From an uncultured Eubacteriales bacterium (GTDB lineage Bacteria > Bacillota > Clostridia > Monoglobales > Firm-18): a DNA stretch of 14,826 nucleotides. The notes below the pieces were generated by a model that searched no databases, had not been told where the DNA came from, and saw only the letters and a list, made by a program, of their open reading frames with translations. The DNA lies in contig CAJLYO010000017.1 in NCBI GenBank assembly GCA_905210885.1, positions 1 through 14,826 on the forward strand. The letters are read 5' to 3'. A program made the position numbers and the translations under genes. Below are positions 1 to 5,942 of this stretch, piece after piece (the stretch's first letter is position 1; the number at the start of each line of letters is the position of its first letter).

Positions 1-847
1 CATGGAATGGGGATAAAGTTGCTCCGGTATCACGAAGTAAGATAGCGCGGATCTTTGTAACAAATGCTGCCGGTCCTACTGCCTTTACAAAGCTTACTCC
101 ATGGTAGCTTGGGTTTGGCTCAACTAAGGATGGGAACTTGCCGCTTGCTTCCCAGTCAAACTTACCGCTGTCTACAATGACACCACCGATTGCTGCACCA
201 TGTCCACCGATGAATTTTGTTGCGGAATGTACCACAATGTCAGCACCATATTCAATCGGGCGAACCAGATAAGGAGTAGCAAATGTATTGTCAATTGCCA
301 GTGGAATTTTGTGAGCATGTGCAATGTCTGCCAATTTCTCAATATCCACAACATCTGAGTTCGGATTTCCTAATGTCTCAACAAAGATTGCTTTTGTATT
401 TTCCTGGATTGCTGCTTCAAATGAACCTTCAACCTCCGGATCAACAAATGTTGTCGTGATGTTGTTAGTCAAAGGAAGTGTATGAGCCAGAAGGTTGTAG
501 GTTCCGCCATAAATTGTTTTAGATGCGACGATATGTTCACCATTTTTTGCAAGTGCCTGAATGGTATAATCAATCGCTGCTGCGCCGGATGCAACAGCTA
601 ATGCTGCAACACCGCCTTCAAGCGCTGCGATACGCTGTTCAAATACATCTTCTGTTGGGTTTGTCAGTCTGCCGTAAATGTTTCCTGCGTCCTTTAAGCT
701 GAACCTGTCTGCGGCATGCTGCGAGTCGTGAAAAACATATGATGTGGAAGCATATATCGGAACCGCTCTCGCGTCTGTTACCGGGTCTGCCTGTTCCTGT
801 CCCACATGAAGCTGAAGCGTTTCAAATCTGTATTTTTTATCTGCCAC
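1..847 (-). CDS. O-acetylhomoserine sulfhydrylase / cysteine synthase-type PLP enzyme, 5' part (runs off left edge)
   Basis: This is a Cys/Met-metabolism PLP-dependent enzyme of the MetY type, which makes homocysteine from O-acetylhomoserine and sulfide in the cytoplasm. About 282 codons are present, whereas the family is usually about 425-430 aa, so the C-terminal third lies beyond base 1. Visible motifs are LQLHVGQE near the N-terminus, YGRLTNPT, the cofactor-binding ASGAAA and YGGTYNL region, and SATKFIGGHG with the Schiff-base lysine at about residue 211. LRDTGATLSPFH stands at the edge. The start is GTG at 847-845, with an AAGGAGG site about 8 bases upstream. It lies about 100 bp downstream of a same-strand LysR gene, with its own promoter and a twin-octamer element between them. 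That layout suggests LysR control, but this is inferred. Codon use is richer in GGT/GGA, GCA and CCA than in the genes to the right, which could reflect high expression or transfer. The exact substrate (O-acetylhomoserine, O-acetylserine or O-succinylhomoserine) cannot be fixed from the visible part. Confidence 0.93.
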   Translation of the reverse strand, partial: MADKKYRFETLQLHVGQEQADPVTDARAVPIYASTSYVFHDSQHAADRFSLKDAGNIYGRLTNPTEDVFEQRIAALEGGVAALAVASGAAAIDYTIQALAKNGEHIVASKTIYGGTYNLLAHTLPLTNNITTTFVDPEVEGSFEAAIQENTKAIFVETLGNPNSDVVDIEKLADIAHAHKIPLAIDNTFATPYLVRPIEYGADIVVHSATKFIGGHGAAIGGVIVDSGKFDWEASGKFPSLVEPNPSYHGVSFVKAVGPAAFVTKIRAILLRDTGATLSPFH

Positions 848-877
848 GTCAGTTACCTCCTTGCTTTTTATGAGTAC

Positions 878-907
878 ATTATAACAGACGCCGGGTTATT
901 TGTCCAA
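878..907 (-). promoter_or_regulatory. Promoter of the sulfhydrylase gene
   Basis: On the minus strand a -35 box TTGGAC (907-902) and a perfect -10 box TATAAT (883-878) are separated by 18 bp. Transcription would start near 871, giving a leader of only about 24 nt, too short for a T-box or SAM riboswitch. Control is therefore more likely at initiation. Confidence 0.75.
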
Positions 908-926
908 TACATATAGATTATGGTGT

Positions 927-947
927 GTTATAACCTGCAGTTATAAC
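927..947. promoter_or_regulatory. Twin GTTATAAC octamers, candidate LysR-type operator
   Basis: The self-complementary octamer GTTATAAC occurs at 927-934 and again at 940-947, separated by CTGCA. The element contains the T-N11-A signature typical of LysR binding sites (T931, A943). Its centre at 937 is about 66 bp upstream of the predicted start of the sulfhydrylase transcript, where LysR recognition sites normally sit. It overlaps the stop codon of the upstream lysR gene. A related ATTATAAC overlaps the -10 box at 878-885. The sequence is plain; the function is inferred. Confidence 0.6.
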
Positions 948-1864
948 TAAACTTTAAGATACTTTTTCATCTCCGCAATATACATCTCGCCTATTTTGCC
1001 CAAAAAGCTTCGTTTTTTTACAATATATCCGATTTCCATTGTGCTGTTTTCGTTTTCCGGGTCAGCCTCAAACGGAACGGCGACGTAATCGCTTCCGTTT
1101 AGCTCCTCGCAGATTATGCCGGAACACAGAGTATAGCCGTTTAAACCTACCATTAAATTAAGCATGGTTGCCCTGTCTGTAGCTTTAATCGTTCTGCTGT
1201 ATTCATTTGTGCTTAAAATTTCCTCCGCAAAGTAAAATGAGCCGTTTTCGCCCTGTTCAAAAGAAAGACAGGGATAATCCATAAGCTGGCTGAATTTTAT
1301 TGATTTTTCACCGGCAAGGGGGTGGTTTTTCCACATATAAACATACGCCCTGCAATCTATAAGCTTGTGAAATTCAAGCTCGTTTTCGCGAAGAATTTTT
1401 TCGATTACCTTTCTGTTAAAGTCATTCATGTACAGTATGCCTATATCGCTTTTCAGGGTAGCAACGTCCGAAATTACATCATATGTCTTTGTTTCGCGCA
1501 TTGCAAAATCATAGTTTAGCGTGTCAAAATGCTTAACCGTTTCAACAAATGCTTTAACCGCAAATGAATAATGCTGCGTGGAAACGCCGAACTTGCGCTT
1601 AACGCTTCCGTTTTCGCCGTATTTATGGCGCAATAGCTCATACTGCTGATAAACCTGGCGGGCGTATATCAAAAATTCCTCACCCTCGGGCGTCTGCACC
1701 GTTCCCCTTGCCGTGCGCTCGAAAATGCATATTCCGATTTCGCTTTCAAGCTCCTTTACCGCACCGGTAAGCGCCGGCTGCGATACAAAAAGCGCCTCCG
1801 CAGCTTTATTCATTGAACCCGTTTCCGCAATTGTCAGTACATAGTATATCTGCTGAAGTGTCAT
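947..1864 (-). CDS. LysR-family transcriptional regulator
   Basis: This is a DNA-binding regulator of about 305 aa, the usual LysR length. The N-terminal winged helix-turn-helix is clear: MTLQQIYYVLTIAETGS, then NKAAEALFVSQPALTGAVKELE (helix-turn-helix at about residues 18-40) and a TPEG turn near residue 58. The remainder resembles the periplasmic-binding-like effector domain. An upstream ATG at 1939 is in frame, but the start at 1864 is preferred because it has a GGAGAAGG site and gives the standard N-terminus. The longer reading would place coding sequence over the promoter. It lies directly upstream of, and on the same strand as, the sulfhydrylase gene, so it probably controls sulfur or methionine metabolism, as CysL/CmbR-type relatives do. 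That role and any effector (for example O-acetylserine) are inferred from context only. Confidence 0.92.
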   Translation of the reverse strand: MTLQQIYYVLTIAETGSMNKAAEALFVSQPALTGAVKELESEIGICIFERTARGTVQTPEGEEFLIYARQVYQQYELLRHKYGENGSVKRKFGVSTQHYSFAVKAFVETVKHFDTLNYDFAMRETKTYDVISDVATLKSDIGILYMNDFNRKVIEKILRENELEFHKLIDCRAYVYMWKNHPLAGEKSIKFSQLMDYPCLSFEQGENGSFYFAEEILSTNEYSRTIKATDRATMLNLMVGLNGYTLCSGIICEELNGSDYVAVPFEADPENENSTMEIGYIVKKRSFLGKIGEMYIAEMKKYLKV

Positions 1865-1896
1865 AATAACCTTCTCCGTTTCGTTTTGTCCGTTAT

Positions 1897-1926
1897 ATTT
1901 TAACATACTATGACTCATTATGTCAA
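1897..1926 (-). promoter_or_regulatory. Promoter of the lysR gene
   Basis: On the minus strand a perfect -35 box TTGACA (1926-1921) is followed after 18 bp by TAAAAT (1902-1897). The start of transcription would be near 1890, about 26 nt before the chosen ATG. This supports the shorter LysR start. The -35 box directly abuts the terminator of the preceding gene. Confidence 0.7.
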
Positions 1927-1927
1927 A

Positions 1928-1961
1928 CAAAAAAAGCATACCGCGTGATGCGATATGCTTT
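1928..1961 (-). terminator. Rho-independent terminator after the secreted-protein gene
   Basis: An 8-bp stem (AAAGCATA at 1933-1940 with TATGCTTT at 1954-1961) continues after one mismatch as CGC/GCG around a GTGAT loop. On the minus strand it is followed by a run of seven Ts. It begins only about 11 bp past the second (ancestral) stop at 1972-1974, consistent with the gene originally ending there. Confidence 0.8.
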
Positions 1962-1971
1962 AAAAAGTAAA

Positions 1972-2151
1972 TTATCTTGCAAGATTTACAGCGAAAAGGT
2001 TTTCAAACAAATCTACGGAAACCATTGTTCTGTCGTTATGCAGAACCGGTGCAAACTCCGCCTCAACCTTTTCTCCGTTTGCTACAATATCCTTGCTGCC
2101 GATTGTAAAGCTGCAAACCCGTCCGTCAAGATCAACCGAAGCCGTATTTGT
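1972..2151 (-). pseudogene. Detached C-terminal tail of the copper-amine-oxidase-N-like protein, after an in-frame stop
   Basis: Beyond the TAA at 2152-2154 the same frame stays open for 59 codons to a second TAA at 1972-1974. It begins TNTASVDLDGRVCSFTIGS and continues with NGEKVEAEFAPVLHNDRTMV. This is what normally follows a VSWDA strand in the copper amine oxidase N-terminal-like (PF07833-type) domain: beta strands, an NG turn, then a line like 'NDRTMVSVD'. The tail has no start codon or ribosome site of its own. It therefore looks like the rest of one gene cut by a nonsense change, a read-through extension, or a sequencing error of a single base. Confidence 0.75.
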
Positions 2152-2829
2152 TTAAGCGTCCCACGAAACCTCAGCGCCCAGCTTTTCAGCTACATCACGA
2201 AGGGTAATCATAGCTGTACCTTCAAGTTCCTCCGTTTCAACAGCAGGGTTAACAAGCATTATCTTGTCTGCAACAGCCTTTTCGGGAATACTCTTTGTGC
2301 TTACACCGTACCAAACCAGAATACCGTCGCCAACTTTTAAATCCATGGCTTTAACAATATTTTTCGTATGATACGGAACAACAGCCGTTTCCTTTACTGC
2401 GGTAAACTCAAATTTTCCGCCGCTGCTTGTAATAACATAGTCGCTGCCGTCATTTTCGATGGCATTAATTCTTATGTAAGCCGGGATTTTATCTTCCTCG
2501 CCCATTACAACAACTGCGTAGGCATACGACTGCGCCGGAATGCTCATTGTTACGGCAAAGCTGTGAAAAACAGCAACCCTGTCACCGGTTTTTATACCTT
2601 CTGCAAGGTATTCGCCGGAAGCCGACAGAACAGCCGTGGAAATATCCATATTAGCAGTAAGCTCGTCATATACTCCGCTTTCGGTCTTTAAAGTGATATA
2701 GCTGCCATCACCTGCGACCTCCTCAACTTTTCCTATTGTTACAGGAAATTCTTCGTTTGTTTCGTCTGCAAAAGCAGCGATTCCCAGTGTCATTACACCG
2801 GCAAGCAGTAAAGCAACCAATTTTTTCAT
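2152..2829 (-). CDS. Secreted protein with truncated copper-amine-oxidase-N-like C-terminal domain
   Basis: The product is 225 aa with a classic signal peptide: MKK, a hydrophobic stretch, then AFA before D22 as the likely signal peptidase I site. The middle (about residues 25-195) is a beta-rich region with repeated turns (GDGSY, NDGSDYV, VGDGI) and no family I recognise. Residues 200-225 (TAMITLRDVAEKLGAEVSWDA) match the first half of the copper-amine-oxidase-N-like domain common in secreted and cell-wall proteins of Firmicutes. The domain then stops abruptly at TAA 2152-2154, and its second half remains readable downstream. The start at 2829 is chosen for its AAGGAGG site and signal peptide; an upstream in-frame ATG at 2901 lacks both. 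It is transcribed divergently from the lacI gene, sharing a 132-bp intergenic region. Whether the truncated protein is functional is unknown. Confidence 0.8.
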   Translation of the reverse strand: MKKLVALLLAGVMTLGIAAFADETNEEFPVTIGKVEEVAGDGSYITLKTESGVYDELTANMDISTAVLSASGEYLAEGIKTGDRVAVFHSFAVTMSIPAQSYAYAVVVMGEEDKIPAYIRINAIENDGSDYVITSSGGKFEFTAVKETAVVPYHTKNIVKAMDLKVGDGILVWYGVSTKSIPEKAVADKIMLVNPAVETEELEGTAMITLRDVAEKLGAEVSWDA

Positions 2830-2910
2830 TTTGTTTTCCTCCTTATATGTATTTACATTGCTTATGACGAAAGTATTGTGGCAAAAGTTCCGTGTTTTCA
2901 AAAAAATTTA

Positions 2911-2939
2911 TTGACAAACAAAAACTGATATGCTAAACT
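2911..2939 (+). promoter_or_regulatory. Promoter of the lacI-type gene
   Basis: A perfect -35 box TTGACA (2911-2916), a 17-bp spacer and a -10-like TAAACT (2934-2939) lie just upstream of the regulator gene. The -10 box lies inside the candidate operator at 2933-2946, so a bound repressor would block polymerase directly. Confidence 0.7.
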
Positions 2940-2946
2940 GGTTTTG
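2933..2946. promoter_or_regulatory. LacI-family operator copy 1 (autoregulation)
   Basis: CTAAACTGGTTTTG is an imperfect palindrome with a central TG/CA step typical of LacI-family sites. It matches the reverse complement of the operator at 3986-3999 at 13 of 14 positions. It overlaps the -10 box of the regulator gene, indicating autorepression. It may also affect the divergent secreted-protein gene. Function is inferred from position and repetition. Confidence 0.72.
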
Positions 2947-2961
2947 TACGGAGGGGTTTAC

Positions 2962-3972
2962 ATGGCATATTCATTGACGAAAATTTCAAAAGAGCTTGGT
3001 GTAAGCAAGTCTACGGTATCCCTTGTGCTTAACGGAAAGGCTCGCGAGGCAAGAATCAGCCGGGAAATCGAGGAGAAAATTCTTAAGTTTTGCCGCAAGA
3101 TTAATTATGTTCCGAATATCCATGCGCAAAAAATCAACCGTAAATTCATAAGCAATATCGGTTTTTTGGTAAACCGTACAATTAAGGTGGATAACGACAA
3201 TCCCTTTACCGATTATAATATAAGCAGCATTTTGGGCGGCATAGTTTTGGAAGCCGAAAACCACGGCTGCAAGGTATCGGTACAGCTTTACAATGACGAT
3301 ATGGACGAAAAGCTTGTTTTCGACTGGTTAAGAAGCAGCGAAATAGACGCCCTTATTTACTACGGCATTTCCATGCCGGACAGCTGGAAAAAGGTATTTT
3401 CCGAGGAGCGCAGAGCAATTGCCGGCATAGGCATAATGCCCGACGATTACATATCAAGCGTTAATATTGATAATTTTTCCGTGTCCCACGATTTGACGAA
3501 ATATTTAATTGGCAAAGGCAGAAAAAGCTTCCTCTACCTTTCCGGCGTTGACGAAAGCTTTGTTTCCGTCGAACGCAAAAACGGCTTTTTATCCGCATGC
3601 TATGAAAACGATATAACTGTTTTGCCGGAAAATATTATTTCTGCAAAATTTTCGGAGGACAATGCAAAAAACGCAGTTATGTCCCACAATCTTTCGGGAA
3701 TTGACGCAATAATATGCGCAAATGACGACATGGCGCTTGGTGCACTTTCGGCGCTTAAAGAACGCGGAGTTTCCGTTCCGGAGGATATTTCCGTCACCGG
3801 CGGCGATAACATAATAATAGGAAAGTACTGCATCCCGTCCCTTACTACTTTCGACAATAAGCAGTACGAACTTGGCAGAAACGCGGTTTCGTGCGTTATT
3901 GACATGTTTGAAACGAAAAAGGCTGCCGCGGTTGTTGTCCCGACTCAGCTTATTATACGCACATCTGCGTAA
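2962..3972 (+). CDS. LacI-family transcriptional regulator
   Basis: This is a sugar-responsive repressor of 336 aa, the normal family length. The N-terminal helix-turn-helix reads SLTKISKELGVSKSTVSLVLNG (residues 4-25). The hinge region YVPNIHAQKINR sits at about 49-60, and a periplasmic-binding-like ligand domain follows. That domain ends with the characteristic DAIICANDDMALGAL segment, ISVTGGDN, and PSLTTFDN near the C-terminus. The ATG at 2962 follows a GGAGGGG site; an earlier in-frame TTG at 2944 lies inside the operator and is rejected. It is the first gene of a plus-strand cluster and shares near-identical operators with the operon that begins 57 bp downstream. It therefore most likely represses itself and that operon until a carbohydrate ligand binds. 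The ligand is not identifiable from sequence. Confidence 0.95.
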   Translation: MAYSLTKISKELGVSKSTVSLVLNGKAREARISREIEEKILKFCRKINYVPNIHAQKINRKFISNIGFLVNRTIKVDNDNPFTDYNISSILGGIVLEAENHGCKVSVQLYNDDMDEKLVFDWLRSSEIDALIYYGISMPDSWKKVFSEERRAIAGIGIMPDDYISSVNIDNFSVSHDLTKYLIGKGRKSFLYLSGVDESFVSVERKNGFLSACYENDITVLPENIISAKFSEDNAKNAVMSHNLSGIDAIICANDDMALGALSALKERGVSVPEDISVTGGDNIIIGKYCIPSLTTFDNKQYELGRNAVSCVIDMFETKKAAAVVVPTQLIIRTSA

Positions 3973-3975
3973 TTT

Positions 3976-4005
3976 TTTATAAATGCTAAACCAGTTTAGT
4001 AATAT
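3976..4005 (+). promoter_or_regulatory. Possible promoter of the dehydrogenase operon
   Basis: A weak -35-like TTTATA (3976-3981) and a -10-like TAATAT (4000-4005) are spaced 18 bp. The 14-bp operator fills most of the spacer, a layout that allows efficient repression. The boxes are far from consensus, and no terminator is seen after lacI, so read-through from lacI is also possible. Confidence 0.4.
3986..3999. promoter_or_regulatory. LacI-family operator copy 2 (operon control)
   Basis: CTAAACCAGTTTAG has perfect 6-bp inverted arms (CTAAAC / GTTTAG) around a central CA step. The same motif, inverted and with one change, overlaps the promoter of the lacI gene at 2933-2946. It lies 30 bp before the ATG of the first operon gene, so it is the probable control site for the four enzyme genes. 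Confidence 0.78.
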
Positions 4006-4028
4006 ATTTTAAAAGGAGAGAAAGAATT

Positions 4029-5099
4029 ATGGAAAACTACAAAACATCCAGAGCTGTCGTAATCGAAAGACCCTATGAGGCAAATTTCAGAGAAATCAAG
4101 CTCACCGATCCTATGCCTGACGCTTTTATTGCAAAAACGACGTTCAGCAGTATCAGCAGCGGTACGGACATGAAAACCTACAAGGGACAGCAGCACCCCG
4201 AACAGTGCTATTATCCCCTTGTTCCGGGCTATGAAACGGCAGGCGTTGTGGTAAAGGTTCCCGAACCGGGAGTTGACCTTTCGCATTTTCCCAAAAGCGC
4301 ACAAAAACTTAAAGTCGGCGACAGAGTTATGATTAACGAAAGCAGAAAGTACGGCGATGTATGCTCTGCATGGGGCGGCGGCAGCGAATATACAATCAAG
4401 GATTCAAACACAACAAACAACCAGTTTGACTACATGGTTAAAATTCCGGACAACGTAACGGATATCCAGGCTGTTCTTGCGTACCTTGCATGCGTTCCGC
4501 TTAAGGGAATAAAGCGCATGACTTTAAGACCCAACGAAACATTTGTCGTAATCGGCGCCGGAATGGTCGGTATTTCCGCAATTCAGGAGCTTAAGATTTT
4601 AGAGCCGACACTTAAGGTTATATGCATTGAAAGAAACGCTTTCAGAAGAAGCATTGCCGAAAAATATGCCGACATGGTTGTATCACCCGATGAGGCTGTT
4701 GAGGCTATAAGAGAGTATACAAACGGCAAAATGGCAGACCAGCTTATGGAGTGCTCCGGAAACCCCGAGGTTGTGGGCACGCTGCATAAATACATAAAAG
4801 ACGGCGGCTGGGAGGACGACGATATCCCGGCGCATATCCACCTCCAGGGCGATTATCCCGACAGAATTATATTTGACCATTATCACAGATGGTTTGTTAA
4901 AAACGCTACAATCACAATGACATGTGCATTAAGAGCCGGCTGCAAGGAACAGGTTTTGCAGTGGATAAGCGAAGGAAAGTTCGACACGGAAGGTTTGCCT
5001 ATCGAAGTATGGCCTGTTACAAAGTGCAGGGAAGCATTTGAATACAAAGCCGAAAAAGGCGACGACGTATTTAAAATCGTGTTCGACTGGAGTAAATAA
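4029..5099 (+). CDS. Medium-chain (zinc-less) NAD(P)-dependent alcohol/polyol dehydrogenase
   Basis: This 356-aa cytoplasmic oxidoreductase has an MDR layout: an N-terminal GroES-like catalytic domain, then a Rossmann fold with VVIGAGMVGISAI (GxGxxG at about 176-181). An acidic residue, Glu201, ends the second strand and favours NAD. The usual catalytic zinc ligands are changed: the Cys of the CGTD motif is Ser44 in SSGTD, and the His of GHE is Tyr68 in GYE. The four-cysteine structural zinc lobe is absent. It thus resembles the zinc-independent branch of the sorbitol/threonine dehydrogenase-like group (BchC-like relatives share an SGTE/SGTD motif). It is translated from an AAAAGGAGAG site and is first in a LacI-controlled operon with a TIM-barrel isomerase, a GH57-like protein and a radical SAM protein. 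A sugar or polyol substrate is inferred; which one is unknown. Confidence 0.85.
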   Translation: MENYKTSRAVVIERPYEANFREIKLTDPMPDAFIAKTTFSSISSGTDMKTYKGQQHPEQCYYPLVPGYETAGVVVKVPEPGVDLSHFPKSAQKLKVGDRVMINESRKYGDVCSAWGGGSEYTIKDSNTTNNQFDYMVKIPDNVTDIQAVLAYLACVPLKGIKRMTLRPNETFVVIGAGMVGISAIQELKILEPTLKVICIERNAFRRSIAEKYADMVVSPDEAVEAIREYTNGKMADQLMECSGNPEVVGTLHKYIKDGGWEDDDIPAHIHLQGDYPDRIIFDHYHRWFVKNATITMTCALRAGCKEQVLQWISEGKFDTEGLPIEVWPVTKCREAFEYKAEKGDDVFKIVFDWSK

Positions 5100-5116
5100 A
5101 AGAAAGGACAATTGCT

Positions 5117-5941
5117 ATGAAATTGGGAAACGCCTCCTGGGGATTTCGTGAAACCCCTCTTGAGGAACAGCTCAAAATAACCGCGGATATGGGGCTTAAG
5201 CTTTTGGAGCTGGGCATTGCCAATGCTCCCATGGACTTGCCCCTTGACATAACGGACGAAAAAATCGAAAGTGTAAAGCAGCTTTTCAAAAAATACGGCG
5301 TTGAGCTTTCATGTGCGGCAACGGGAAACGATTTTTCCTGCGGCAGCAGAGATGACGTTGAAAAAATCAAAAAAGTCACGGATATATGCGAAAAATTGGG
5401 TGTTAAATACTTAAGAATTTTTGCCGGATTCTCCCCTGCCGCCGAAGTAACGGGCAACAGATGGGAAATCATGAACGAGTGTCTTTTTGAAACCGCCGTT
5501 TACGCAAAAGAACGCGGCGTAAACCTTGTAATCGAAACTCACGGCGGAGTAGACGCATATGATGACGGCGTTGTTCACTTTAACACCGTTACAACAAATG
5601 CAGACACGCTTTTGGAAATCATCGGTGCGCTCCCCGAAAATGTCGGAATAAATTACGACCCGGCAAACCTTTATGCCGCCGGAACAAAGCGCCCCGAGGA
5701 GTTTTACGAAAAGATAAAGAGCAGAACATGCTATATGCACTTAAAGGATTTTGTAACGCTCCCCTCAGGTCATCTTCTTCCCGCTTCGTGCGGCGAAAGC
5801 GGCATGGACTGGAAGGCGATATTAAAGCCGATGAAGGATTTTGATGGTCCGGCGCTTTTTGAGTATGAAAACACAGGCGACGTAAAAGAAGGCTGTGAAA
5901 GATGCTTAAGCTACATTAATAAAATTTTAAAGGAGATATAA
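5117..5941 (+). CDS. Sugar phosphate isomerase/epimerase-like TIM-barrel protein (AP endonuclease 2 family)
   Basis: This is a 274-aa TIM barrel of the Xyl-isomerase-like/AP_endonuc_2 superfamily. Its members isomerise, epimerise, dehydrate or cleave sugars and keto-sugars using a divalent metal. Expected metal ligands are visible: Glu140 (VIETHGG), Asp181 (INYDPANL), His208 (YMHLKD) and Glu249 (FEYENT). A further Glu226 lies in CGESGMDW. Length is typical for the family, and no signal peptide is present. It starts 17 bp after the dehydrogenase stop with an AAAGGA site, and its own stop is 1 bp before the next start, so co-translation is likely. Paired with an oxidoreductase, it might act on the oxidised sugar, as the IolE/IolI-type inositol enzymes or the C-glycoside-cleaving relatives do. 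That pairing is inference, and the substrate is unknown. Confidence 0.88.
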   Translation: MKLGNASWGFRETPLEEQLKITADMGLKLLELGIANAPMDLPLDITDEKIESVKQLFKKYGVELSCAATGNDFSCGSRDDVEKIKKVTDICEKLGVKYLRIFAGFSPAAEVTGNRWEIMNECLFETAVYAKERGVNLVIETHGGVDAYDDGVVHFNTVTTNADTLLEIIGALPENVGINYDPANLYAAGTKRPEEFYEKIKSRTCYMHLKDFVTLPSGHLLPASCGESGMDWKAILKPMKDFDGPALFEYENTGDVKEGCERCLSYINKILKEI

Positions 5942-5942
5942 A

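Noticed and set aside
848..877. SAM riboswitch or T-box ahead of the sulfhydrylase
   Set aside because: The predicted leader is only about 24 nt, too short for any such structure.
1945..2340. Plus-strand open frame of 131 aa across the terminator and secreted-protein gene
   Set aside because: It starts inside the terminator hairpin of the opposite gene and has no coding signature. The minus frame explains the sequence, including the detached tail.
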